Shown: positions 46,352 to 56,687 of the stretch, piece by piece
How positions within the stretch are numbered: the first letter of the stretch is position 1
Layout of the letters: each line of letters begins with the position of its first letter
Assembly: GCA_021521415.1 (NCBI GenBank)
Contig: JAIQDT010001644.1
Location: forward strand, 248,001 to 312,000
Length of the DNA stretch: 64,000 bases
Direction: 5' to 3'
Origin: Bidens hawaiensis
Lineage: Eukaryota; Streptophyta; Magnoliopsida; Asterales; Asteraceae
Program-made: the position numbers and the translations under genes
The notes under the pieces: model-generated
What the model saw: the letters and a program-made list of their open reading frames with translations, nothing else
Databases searched by the model: none
What the model was told of the DNA's origin: nothing

Positions 46352-47668
46352 GCCATCAATTTCATCTCTGGTGGCTCGGATATATGTGGAACCTCCTTCT
46401 CCTCAGCCAAGAGACATGCTAAAGAGACCAAGTTGGAGAACAGATAGCGACCGGTCATATCCACTACCTTGACGACTAACCAAAGAATCTTCATTGATGA
46501 AGAAGATAAAACAAGCACTTAGGATACTCATCACGACGGTTTGATTGTATCTTTATTCGTTGCTAAAAACTATGTGTGCAGGATCCTAGTGGATGGTGGA
46601 AGCTCAGTCAACATCTTCCAACATTATGTACTCCGAAAGATGAGTATTCCTGACTCGAAAATCTTCCCGAGAACATCCGTGCTAGTTGGTTTCAGTGGTG
46701 AAACAAAGAAAACATTTTGGGACATCAAACTCCCAATATATATCGAAGGGTTAAACTTTTACCAAAAATTTTGTGTTATTGATAATTTGTCTTGTGGGAA
46801 TATTATTCTTGACAGGCCATAATTACATGGGATAAAGGTTGTAGCCTCTACTTATCATCAGTGCATCAAACTACCAACTCCTTGGGGAGTAGTTAGGATA
46901 GATGGAGACAAAGTGGAAGCTAAGAATTATTATTCTTCATCCATGAAGCCAACCGCTAAACAAACGGTAGCATAGCAACTACAACAACATTCTAGGAACA
47001 TGTTGGAGGCTCGATAACATAACTTAAAAGAAGTATCCTTGGTTCCCGTGGATCTAGAGATAAAAGTTTTCCTAGGATCCAATATCCCTAGTGGGATTAA
47101 AGAGGATATAGTATCCTCCTTCAGGCTACGAAAATCCACATTATCCTTCAAGCACACATACATGACAGGTATTTCAAAAGAGGTAATTACTCATAAGTTA
47201 GGCCTTGATAATTCTATTAAACCCGTCCATCGGAAGCGAAGGAAATTTCCTCCTGAGAGGAACGTGATCATACAAGATGAAGTTGAAAAACTTCTTAAGG
47301 CCGGTATGATCAGAGAAGTTAAGTATCCTCGATGGTTGGCTATTGTGGTTGTTGTTTCAAAAAAGAATGGAAAGTGGAGGGTGTATGTCGATTTCACCGA
47401 TTTAAACAAAATATGACCCAAGGATCCTTTCCCATAACCACATATAGACTCCATAGTGGATGCAACAGTAGGACATGAGATTCCTACCTTTATGGATGCC
47501 TCTTCTGGATTTCAACATATTCAGATGGAACCATCTGATCAAGAAGACACAACATTCATGACTCCTACTGGAATATATTGCTAGATTTCCATGACTTTTG
47601 GACTAAGAAATGCAGGTGCGACTTATCAAAACTTAGTCAACATGATGTTTAAAAACCATCTAGGGAAT
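46352..47668 (+). pseudogene. Gypsy-3 protease and truncated RT
   Basis: Protease RILVDGGSSVNIFQ lies at about 46579-46620 with the active-site Asp, then VLVGFSGETKKTFWDIKLP and NIILDRP, a stop, and a degraded linker. The RT start is at 47039-47416 (GISKEVITHKLGLDNS, YPRWLAIVVVVSKKNGKWRV, VYVDFTDLNKI) with a stop at 47414-47416. FMDASSGFQHIQM near 47490-47526 carries the first catalytic Asp. Another stop at 47582-47584 precedes TFGLRNAGATYQNLVNMMF. The reading ends at 47668, so the YIDD motif is missing. Confidence 0.88.
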
Positions 47669-48311
47669 TGTTTTGGTCAAAAATCGACTACGGATAATGT
47701 AACCAAATTAGTAATTGTGGGACTTGGTGCTTGTGATTATATATGTAATATATTGATGAACACAGAGATTTATACGAGAAAAAGCCCTTAATCTTTAGGG
47801 AATCGCCGACATAAAAACCTCGGGTGATGACAAATCGTCTATCACCAATTTATTAATCAAGAAAATGGTGTTACAAGGATTGAAAGCTATGATCAGCGAA
47901 TACAATGAATCTAAGTGTGTGTGTGTGTACTGCTAGAATTACAGAGAAATATCATGTATGCTGTTGTCATATGTTGTGTGAAACCAAGCTGATAAAGCAT
48001 CCATATATACATGAAATATAATAACTAATTCTCCTATTTTTTAGCCTCTAATCAAGCCATTCCTTCATTTTAGCTGTTTCCTTTAATAACCACGTGGTTT
48101 AATGACTTTTATTGTGTGATTATAGGTTGGACTTGGTCATTAGCCATTGTACCTACCAAAAATATCAACATAACATAGAAAAATCGTTAATAAATAATAA
48201 GTACTGAGGATCGTTGATCCTAACAGGATCTGCAACATATTCTAAGGATAACTGATCCAGATTATATGCCAGGTTAACATATCCACAGTTTCAAATTTCC
48301 GTGCACTAACA
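47669..48311 (-). repeat. Inverted gypsy-3-type 3' LTR (643 bp)
   Basis: Plus-strand TGTTTTGGTCAAAAATCGAC at the start and TTCCGTGCACTAACA at the end are the reverse complements of the gypsy-3 LTR end and start. It has many differences from the forward LTR, so the two are separate insertions. Confidence 0.88.
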
Positions 48312-48327
48312 ATTGCCCCCAAAATGG
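48312..48327 (-). other. Polypurine tract of the inverted gypsy-3 copy
   Basis: ATTGCCCCCAAAATGG on the plus strand is CCATTTTGGGGGCAAT on the element's strand, directly next to the LTR. It shows the inverted LTR is part of an element and not a solo LTR. Confidence 0.75.
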
Positions 48328-48446
48328 CGGTTATGATAAGATCACAGCTGTCATTTTTCCTTTGAATTCGAGTTTCCAACAAAAATAGATGAGATTTGAC
48401 AAGCTAGATTTAATTATCATATATCTATAGAGTTTCCTTGGGACAA

Positions 48447-49400
48447 TGGCAGGTCCCTGATTTCAGCTGGATCATACTCAAATCATGCCATAACTCACAC
48501 AAATAGATGTATCGACAAAGGAGTTAATGACGGGTTGCTATATTTAGAAAGATTACAGTTTATTAAAGGCGGAATCAATAATAAACAGGGTAGTTGCAGT
48601 CAATAATCAAAGGTAACTAACATAAACAAGATTCACTCAAAAGATTTCCATTTATATAATGTTCATCATACAAAGGGTAATCGATTTAGGGTTTCTTGAA
48701 GGAAAGTTTTATCCGTACTATACTAAGACAGCCGTCACACACAAAAATATTCTCTCTAAATTAATGTGTCTGTCTGCCTAGGCTGCCTTTTTAGGTGTGC
48801 CCTAATTATTCCTTTTATAGGCCTGACACCTTTAGACAACTGTCATTCCTTCTAGAAACCCTAAATGATAAGACATACTCAAATTACATATTCAAAAATA
48901 ATCCTAAGTGTAAAACAAGTCTTCCGGGTAGGCTTTGCATCAATTTCTTCTTTCTGAGTATGCTCTGCCATCCTTCATAACTTGGTAACATAGAAGTGTG
49001 CTTGGAATCAGTTTCCGGGTAGACTTTACTTGAAGAGTATTTTACCAAGTAAAATACTCACCGGGTAGACTTCAATCTTCTTGGGACTTTTCCCGACAAA
49101 CCCTTACGAGCAACCTTGCTCTTCAATGGTCCCTTCAACTCTTTGTTAGAAAATAAATTATTAGCAAAGTGTGCTCTGTAGCACTGTTCCTTGCTTGAGT
49201 TGAACCTTGCCCGATGATACTTAGAGATATATCATTAAAAAATCAAGCATACTTGGACCAACTTATTAATCAATACCTTGCCCGGTCTTCCAATTACTTG
49301 GCTTCATGAGCTTGGTTAGCCAAAATCTTACTCGGAAGTGAACAATACTTGGCTGTGAAGAACATACCTGCTTGATAAAGTGATCCTTGCCCGGACTTGC
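48447..49400 (-). repeat. SIRE-2 3' LTR, truncated
   Basis: It aligns with the SIRE-1 LTRs up to CCTTGCCCGGACTTGCATA (about 49400). It then jumps to text equivalent to about 24013 of SIRE-1. The inner end of the LTR, the polypurine tract and part of the 3' untranslated region are deleted, about 700 bp against SIRE-1. Confidence 0.8.
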
Positions 49401-51009
49401 ATAAATGTATTCAATCATAAACAATCAGGCTTGCCCGGAAAGTGACTAAAATAGTAACTATAACCGAAAAGTATCAAATACTTAAAAGCATGCCCGAAAA
49501 TAGTAAACTTAGATAAAAGTATCTAAGTATACACGGAAAGGTTATAAAGACGTAAACCTTACCCGAAAATACATATTCAATTGTTTTGTGCCCGGGAAGG
49601 TTAGAAACATCAAACCTTGCCCGAAGTTACATATTCAACCTATTTTAGGCAAAATGCAACACTGTTTGACTTAAACCACTTGTCAAAGACATTTCAAAGT
49701 TATGTATCATTTCAGATCATAGTTTAGGAGCAAATGGTGCATTTAGAGATCAAATTTCAGTTATGTTTCAATTCAACGCAATTTCTGTTGTAAAATAAAA
49801 AGATCTTAGGAATGGGATCATATTGACTAAGTATATTTCTCAATACTTCATTCTCAGCATTATTATGATTACAAAGACAGGTCAACAGCAGGTCTAGACT
49901 TAACATGATTTTCATTTCTTTGGTGATATGATTAATTTTCAATTAAGTTTGCAGAAAATTCAATGGATAACACCTATTGTTTTCTGATGCTCCTTATCTA
50001 TCCTCAAGGCTTATTTGGCTTTCTCCAGATCACCCCAATTTGACTTTGACCCCCTGGTTTTGGTTAAAAACTTTTAATGACAGAACATATTTTATAAAAA
50101 AATTTATAATATATTTCTTTTCAAATCTACAAACATATGTGAGGTTGAACGTTGGACTTACATGCCACGCAAGTCGGACTTACAGGCCTCTCATTCAAGA
50201 TGTTAAAAGGACTTATATTATTGCCTCCACCCTTGTAGTTCTGGAATGAACCCTCACGTTTGCATTTTCACAATAAAAATTTGTGAACATATATCAACTT
50301 TTGGTTGAATAAACATTTGAAATTAAAGTAGTTCACGGTTGTTCTTTGTCATTCCTTAAAAGATGTTTCATTTTGGGTAACTAAAGACCAACAGGCTTGT
50401 GTATGACTGGATAATCACTTTTCTGCCTATCATTTGAAAAGATTTATCAAGAAACATGCATAGACAACAATGTAACTCCACATAAATCATAGCATTTCCT
50501 TTATGTTTATATCACCTCAGATTTTACATATTGTGAGAAAGCAACCATACATGTCAACGACTGTACTAAGAGTCCTTTTTGCCTAATAAATCCATATACT
50601 TTGTTAAGTAGTCAATGTACTATCATTTCCCATATTTAACAGTTTTAAATTCAGACACCCCAATATCTTCTATTTGACAGGTAAATGGTTGTTCTGTTTG
50701 ACCACAACTGGTCAGCGAGACCAACCATATATGTTAGTATATGTCCTTTCAAATCAGAATTATTGACATAGTTCTAAGTGTATGAATATAAAACAAGTTA
50801 CATATTGCCCCAAATGCCTTCAGTTTTCCAGGTTAATGGCTATCCTATGTGTCTGAAACCAGATGGCAGGACCAACATATACAAGTATATTCCTTTACAA
50901 CTTGAGCAAGTGACATAATTTTCAGCAAAAGTAACTCTTTAGACTTTTCATTGAAAATCCTTTTAAGCTTCTTTAAAGCTTGAACTGAATAGTATTATCA
51001 TATCTCTAC
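49401..51009 (-). other. SIRE-2 3' untranslated region, first part
   Basis: It matches SIRE-1 about 24013-25795 with small indels, including a short GCCCGAAA array at 49430-49640. No ORF is supported. It ends with TATCTCTAC, of which TCTAC is the duplicated target of copia-2. Confidence 0.8.
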
Positions 51010-51910
51010 TGTTGGGTTTTATACAAGATTATCAAAGTTCAAGTTAACCATATTTAACTAGAAAACGCAACGGAAGCTTAGATTTTATAACTTGTTATGA
51101 ACATACCATTATGTTAAAACTAAAACCCAAAGAACAAGGATCAATATTACAAGAACAATATGCTTACAAAATGTAAATGGTACCTTCTTATACCTTATAA
51201 GAAGATGTAGATGGATGAAGAAGATGATGTCTTCAAATGGCAAGGTTGCAAAGGAGAAACCCTCAAGCTTTGTATACCCCAAGCTTTGAATCAACAACAC
51301 CAATTGATGCTAGGATTTGAACACTTTAATCAAGCTCACAAAAAACCCAAAATGGCCAAAGTGGCCGTGAGTTTTTTTTGAGAGAGAGAAAGAGAGGATG
51401 TTTTGTTTACTTGAAATTCAAAAATGAGACAAGAACCAAATTGCATGTGTTGTGAATGGAGAAGTATAAAGAAGGTCAACACTAGAAGACAAAACCTTGA
51501 TTGGACAAACCTTCCACCCACATGGGGTGGCCGGTTTTGTTATTATTTTTTTTTTTTTTTTTTTTGTGTTTTTTTTTTTTTTTTTTTGTTTTAACCATTT
51601 AAAACATCTCCAATTATTTTATAAAACTCATTTTTATAAAATGCACATACATTTATGTAATTATTTAACCAATTAAATAATTAATTTATATAAACAAATT
51701 ATCCAGATAATTTATTTAAATCCTCAAGTGTGTTTGTTTAGAAAACCAATTTTCTAAACACGTAGTGTTCGGTATTCGTTTAAATGATCAAATCATTAAA
51801 AGAATACATTTGGTGTCGTCTAGCTTGTTATTGGGTATGACCCGACTTGGATCAAACACAGTTAGCCACATTAGTATAAGTATGTGTCTCGGGCATACGT
51901 AATTCCAACA
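51010..51910 (-). repeat. Copia-2 3' LTR (901 bp)
   Basis: Plus-strand TGTTGGGTTTTATACAAGAT to GTAATTCCAACA. It contains two long T tracts at about 51540-51588 (plus strand). Short open frames in it are not genes and are duplicated in the other LTR. Confidence 0.95.
51540..51588. repeat. Poly-T tracts in the copia-2 LTR
   Basis: Two runs of T separated by GTG, repeated in the other LTR at about 58887-58928 with slightly different lengths. Confidence 0.95.
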
Positions 51911-52676
51911 ATCTCCCACTTGCACGAGATACATAGAAAATTAATGCAAGTGGTGAATACCGCCTAACAACAGTTCACCACCCCTAACGTGTTTGACGAA
52001 GTGCCATTCAATAACATCATCCCTTCAAGTTCCTTACTTGATATGATTTAGGTGAATCTATCATTATATCCCTTTGTTACTAGATGTCATGTTGGATCTA
52101 AGAGACATAGGCGATCATTCTCTTTACAATTCAACTTTATCAGGCCTTAGACATCTAAACTCTCAACACATAAGAGGAACAAATTCCATCTTGACTGTAT
52201 ACGCCTCTCACTATCACTTTATACTCCACCTGAGCTCATCCTTATGTACCATCTTTTACGAATAGCGAAGGGCAGAGTCAAAGTGTAATACTTGGTGAAA
52301 ATCAAGACCCAGTATACATCTCAGGTCTAAGGATAATATGAAATTCTCCTTTACTCAAAATTACTAATGATCAGGTCCATTGACTCCATGTAGTAATATT
52401 GAGAGCGGGTCAGTCCAATATTCGTATCCCACAAATATCTATGAACCTTGGCAGCAAACCTATGCTCCATATTCATTCCTTATGAATATCCACCAATCCT
52501 AGTTCATAATAGTCTTGCTTCATATTTGTTCCCACAAATGTGATCGACTACGGACTTTTAGAATAAGATAACTTATTCATGGATTAAACATGCAAAATTA
52601 GAATTTAACTCAAGATTCCATAATCATATAAAAGAGTTAAATTACAAAAGTCTTTTAAACGTAAATACAAAATAGA
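51911..52676 (-). other. Copia-2 3' untranslated region and polypurine tract
   Basis: Plus-strand ATCTCCCACTTGCACGAGAT next to the LTR gives GTGCAAGTGGGAGAT on the coding strand, the PPT. The remaining 0.75 kb has no supported ORF and is similar to 14680-15456 of copia-1. Confidence 0.82.
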
Positions 52677-55600
52677 TCAAATCCAATTACTAGAATATCG
52701 GAGTCCTAAGCCACTCGCATGACGCTCATGTTTCGGTCTTTCTAGGAGCTTCGTGAATGGATCCGCAAGATTTTGATCAGTTCCAACTTTGCGAATACAT
52801 ATCTTTCCTTTTTCAACTTCATCCCTTATGTAGTTGAATCTCCGCTCTATGTGCCTTGTCTTTTGGTGCGAACGAGGTTCCTTGATTTGTGCAATCGCAC
52901 CCTCGTTGTCACAAAAGATTTCTAGGGGGTCTTGAATGGAAGAGACCACCCCTAGATCAGTAATGAATTTCTTCAACCATGCAGCTTCCTGAGCTGCCAA
53001 TGAAGCGGCGATGTATTCTGATTCTGTAGTGGACAATGCTACCACTTCCTGTTTTGAGCTCTTCCAAGAGACAGCTCCTCCATTAAGAGTGAACACATAC
53101 CCAGACTGTGATCGAGAATCATCTCGATCAGTTTGGAAGCTCGCATCCGTGTAACCTTTTATAGCGAGTTCCTCCTCACCAGATCCATATATCAGAAACA
53201 TATCCTTAGTTCTCCTAAGGTATTTCAATATGTTCTTAACAGCCATCCAATGACTGTTTCCTGGATTCTGTTGGTATCTGCTTGTCATGCTCAAAGCGCA
53301 TGACACATCCGGTCTAGTACATATCATCGCATACATAATGGATCCTATAGCAGAAGCATATGGGATTTGTTTCATCATCTCTTGCTCATCCTTTGAGCTT
53401 GGACATTGAGCTAAACTCAATATGGTCCCTCTTTGAATAGGTACAAAACCTTTCTTGGAGTTTTCCATCTTGAACCTTTTCAAGATTTTATCAATGTATG
53501 TACTTTGGTTCAAACCTATCAAGCGCCTTGACCTATCCCTATAGATCTTTATTCCCAAAATATAGGCAGCTTCACCAAGATCCTTGATGGAAAATCTACT
53601 TCCAAGCCAAGCCTTAACGCTTTCCATGGTTGGAATGTCATTTCCAAATAGTAGAATGTCATCGACATACAATACTAAGAAGGTAATTATACTCCCACTA
53701 GCTTTCTTATACACACAAGCCTCATCAGCATTCTTGATGAATCCAAAATTTTTGATTTCTTCATCAAAACGATGATTCCAAGTTCTAGATGCTTGTTTCA
53801 ATCCATAGATTGATTTCTTTAACTTGCATACTTTATTAGGATGTTTCGGATCGACAAAACCTTCAGGCTGAACCATATAGACATCTTCCTCAAGATATCC
53901 ATTTAGGAAAGCGGTCTTGACATCCATTTGCCAAATTTCATAATCATAATGTGCAGCTATGGCAAATAATATCCTAATAGACTTTAGCATTGCCACAGGC
54001 GAAAAAGTTTCATCATAATCAACCCCTTGAGTTTGAGTGAAACCCTTAGCTACAAGTCTTGCTTTATAAGTATCCAAGTTTCCATGCATATCAGTTTTTC
54101 TTTTTAAAACCCACTTACTTCCAACAGCTTTGGAGTTGAGTGGTGGTTCAACCAATTCCCAAACTTGGTTGTCATACATGGATTGCATCTCAACGTTCAT
54201 GGCTTCAAGCCATTTGTCACAATCATTCTTGGATATTGCATCACGGTATGTGGTTGGTTCATCCGAATCTACCACGTAGCAACCTTCTACAAAAAATCCA
54301 TATCTTTCAGGTGGATTGCTAACTCTACCAGATCTGCGAACGTTTCGTGTGTTTTGATCAACCACTTGATCACTTTCAACAACCTCTTGTTGAGTGCTAG
54401 TATCAACCAATTCTGTATCATCTTGTGGTTCTTGATCCTCATCAAATTTCATTGTTCTATTATTAGTTCCTTCCTTAAGGAACTTAGTTTCCAAGAACTT
54501 ACCCTTTCGAGCAATAATAACATTTTGCTCACTAGGATCATAAAAGTAATATCCTAAATCATCTTTAGGATAACCTATAAAGATACACTTAGTGGATCGG
54601 ACTTCTAATTTGTTTGGGGTGTATTGCTTTACATAAGCTACACAACCCCAAACTCTTAAGAATGATAGCGATGGAGCCTTTCCATGCCATATTTCAAAAG
54701 GTGTCTTCTCCACTTTCTTGGTTGGAGCCATATTCAATATGCGAACAGCGGAAAGTAAAGCATAGCCCCAAAATGATAGAGGTAAAGTGCTTCTAGCCAT
54801 CATCGATCGAACCATATCTAATAGGGTACGATTTCTCCTTTCAGACACACCATTATGTTGTGGTGTTCCAGGTGGAGTAAGTTGTGAAATAATTCCACAA
54901 CTCTTAAGATGATCTTGAAAAACACCACTTAGGTATTCACCTCCTCTATCACTACGAAGTACTTTGATTGTGGTCTTGAGTTGTCTTTCTACTTCAGTTT
55001 TGAAGTCTTTGAACATTTCAAAAGCTTCATCTTTGTGTTTCATTAAGTACACATAACCATATCGACTATAATCGTCAATAAAGGTAATGAAGTATCTTTC
55101 ACCATTCCTAGTCATTGGTCTAAAAGGACCACATACATCCGAATGTATGATACCCAATAATTCTTTTGACCTTTCAAAAGTTTTATTAAAGGGTTGCTTT
55201 GTCATTTTGCCTTGTAAACAAGATTCACATACATCAAATGAATCATACTCATTTGTTTCTAGAATACCACTCTTGCGAAGAGTTTGCATGCGATTCTTGC
55301 TTATATGTCCAAGGCGACAATGCCAAAGATAGGAATCACCCAAGTCCTTCTTGAGTTTCTTGGTGCTGACATTGTACATTGAACTACTATGTGACATACC
55401 ACTTTGATCTATTTCATATATACCATTCATGGGTATAGCTTTAAAATAAAACATGCCATTCATCAAAACATGAATATCATAATCTATAAATTTAAGATCA
55501 AAGCCACATTGTTTTAAAAGGGACACGGAAATAATGTTTCTCCTTAACTTAGGAGCATACAAAACATTCTTCAAAATTACTTCCAAACCACTTGGAAGCT

Positions 55601-56687
55601 TTAACAAGTAGTCTCCTTGGGCTTGGACTTCAACTCTTGCTCCATTGCCCATAAAGAGACTAATGTCCCCTTTGTTGAGTTGTTTACTTCTTTTGAACCC
55701 CTGCAACAAATTGCAAATGTGAGTTCCACATCCGGTATCAAGTACCCATGTATTTGAAGAAATAACATTTAGTTCAATATGTATAGTAAAGATAATACCT
55801 GAGGTATGCCCCGCATCCCTCTTATCTTTTAACGCATTGAGATAGGTCGGACAATTCCTTTTCCAATGACCTATCTCTCCACACTCAAAGCATGGATCTT
55901 GCGCCGCAACCTTTTGCTTCTTTTCCTTCGGTTTGGTGGGCGTGATGGCTTTCCTCTTTCCCTTTCCTTGGACGTGGCCCTTGCCCTTAGCAACACTTGC
56001 TTTGGGGTTGGAGTTATGTCCCCTTTTTCCTTCATTGATTGTTAGAACGGGTAAAACCTTTTTACCCATTCCCGCTTCGGCCGTTCTTAGCATTGCGTGA
56101 AGCTCACCAATGCTTTTGTCCCATCCATTCATGTTATAATTCATGACAAAGGTTTCAAACCTTTTGGTCAAAGAGTTGAGGATCAAATCCGTAGCCAACT
56201 CATTAGATACGGGACAATTCAACCTACGAAGCTTTTCGATGTAGCTTGTCATCTTTAGGACATAAGATGAGACGCTTTGGGTTTCCTCCATACGACATGC
56301 ATGAAACGCTCGAACCGTTTCGAAACGTTCCGCTCTAGCTTGTTGAAGGAACATTTCCTTCAATTGAGTTATCATGTCGTATGCCCCATGATGCTCGAAA
56401 TCCTTTTGGATTTCGGGAATCATAGTCCCTAACATGAGGCAAGAGGCTTGCACCGAATCTTTGGTGTACTTGACCCAATAGTTATAAGCCTCCTCATCTT
56501 CCACGTTAGGCTCATCGGGAATGGGATCGTCTAAGACATATGATATCTCTTCTTGTTTGAGAACTATTCTCAAGTTGCGATACCAATCCATAAAGTTATT
56601 ATGGTTTAGACGATCCTTTTCAAGGATGGTTCTTAAGGATAGGTTACGGGTGTTATGGGTAGAGGTGTTTGCATTGTTAGCGGCCAT
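52677..56687 (-). CDS. Copia-2 Gag-Pol polyprotein, 1336 aa, intact
   Basis: The ATG at 56687-56685 opens MAANNANTSTHNTRN; the frame runs without a stop to 52677. Domains in order: Gag (about 1-260; NHNNFMDWYRNLRIVLKQE), zinc knuckle CFECGEIGHWKRNC (about 264-277), aspartic protease WVLDTGCGTHIC (about 315-325), integrase HHCC region (YLWHCRLGHISKNRM at about 455), integrase core with HSDVCGPF (about 515), RSDRGGEY (about 580) and PQHNGVSERRNRTL (about 616). RT follows, with [11 protein letters not shown] (about 920) and [11 protein letters not shown] (about 1007), then RNase H with GYTDASFQTD (about 1180), TTESEYIAAS and FCDNEGAIAQ. All catalytic residues expected for a copia element are present. 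The length is normal for the family. Gag and Pol share one frame, as is common in plant copia. Expression would start from the LTR. The lineage (TAR- or Angela-like) is a guess. Confidence 0.97.
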   Translation of the reverse strand: MAANNANTSTHNTRNLSLRTILEKDRLNHNNFMDWYRNLRIVLKQEEISYVLDDPIPDEPNVEDEEAYNYWVKYTKDSVQASCLMLGTMIPEIQKDFEHHGAYDMITQLKEMFLQQARAERFETVRAFHACRMEETQSVSSYVLKMTSYIEKLRRLNCPVSNELATDLILNSLTKRFETFVMNYNMNGWDKSIGELHAMLRTAEAGMGKKVLPVLTINEGKRGHNSNPKASVAKGKGHVQGKGKRKAITPTKPKEKKQKVAAQDPCFECGEIGHWKRNCPTYLNALKDKRDAGHTSGIIFTIHIELNVISSNTWVLDTGCGTHICNLLQGFKRSKQLNKGDISLFMGNGARVEVQAQGDYLLKLPSGLEVILKNVLYAPKLRRNIISVSLLKQCGFDLKFIDYDIHVLMNGMFYFKAIPMNGIYEIDQSGMSHSSSMYNVSTKKLKKDLGDSYLWHCRLGHISKNRMQTLRKSGILETNEYDSFDVCESCLQGKMTKQPFNKTFERSKELLGIIHSDVCGPFRPMTRNGERYFITFIDDYSRYGYVYLMKHKDEAFEMFKDFKTEVERQLKTTIKVLRSDRGGEYLSGVFQDHLKSCGIISQLTPPGTPQHNGVSERRNRTLLDMVRSMMARSTLPLSFWGYALLSAVRILNMAPTKKVEKTPFEIWHGKAPSLSFLRVWGCVAYVKQYTPNKLEVRSTKCIFIGYPKDDLGYYFYDPSEQNVIIARKGKFLETKFLKEGTNNRTMKFDEDQEPQDDTELVDTSTQQEVVESDQVVDQNTRNVRRSGRVSNPPERYGFFVEGCYVVDSDEPTTYRDAISKNDCDKWLEAMNVEMQSMYDNQVWELVEPPLNSKAVGSKWVLKRKTDMHGNLDTYKARLVAKGFTQTQGVDYDETFSPVAMLKSIRILFAIAAHYDYEIWQMDVKTAFLNGYLEEDVYMVQPEGFVDPKHPNKVCKLKKSIYGLKQASRTWNHRFDEEIKNFGFIKNADEACVYKKASGSIITFLVLYVDDILLFGNDIPTMESVKAWLGSRFSIKDLGEAAYILGIKIYRDRSRRLIGLNQSTYIDKILKRFKMENSKKGFVPIQRGTILSLAQCPSSKDEQEMMKQIPYASAIGSIMYAMICTRPDVSCALSMTSRYQQNPGNSHWMAVKNILKYLRRTKDMFLIYGSGEEELAIKGYTDASFQTDRDDSRSQSGYVFTLNGGAVSWKSSKQEVVALSTTESEYIAASLAAQEAAWLKKFITDLGVVSSIQDPLEIFCDNEGAIAQIKEPRSHQKTRHIERRFNYIRDEVEKGKICIRKVGTDQNLADPFTKLLERPKHERHASGLGLRYSSNWI

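Larger units (their letters stand above)
43799..47668 (+). mobile_element. Gypsy-3 forward: 5' part of a Tat-lineage element, cut within RT
   Basis: 5' LTR (43799-44408), PBS, gag, protease and the first half of RT lie in order, about 3.9 kb. RT stops at FKNHLGN (47668), before YIDD, where an inverted related LTR begins. The 3' half is not in the window. The preceding pentamer is AAGAC; its partner would lie beyond the window. It is related to gypsy-2 but clearly distinct, with a shorter and different LTR. Confidence 0.88.
47669..48446 (-). mobile_element. Gypsy-3 reverse: inverted 3' end of a related Tat element
   Basis: An LTR in reverse orientation (47669-48311) is followed by a purine tract and about 120 bp of 3' untranslated sequence. 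SIRE-2 then cuts it at 48447. It inserted into the RT of gypsy-3 forward. The rest lies beyond SIRE-2, outside the window. Confidence 0.8.

Noticed and set aside
51109..51521. Two short minus-strand ORFs repeated at 58451-58863
   Set aside because: They lie in the two copies of the copia-2 LTR, so duplication is expected; there is no sign of coding selection.
54165..54557. 130-codon plus-strand ORF inside copia-2
   Set aside because: Antisense shadow of the integrase-RT part of the intact minus-strand polyprotein.
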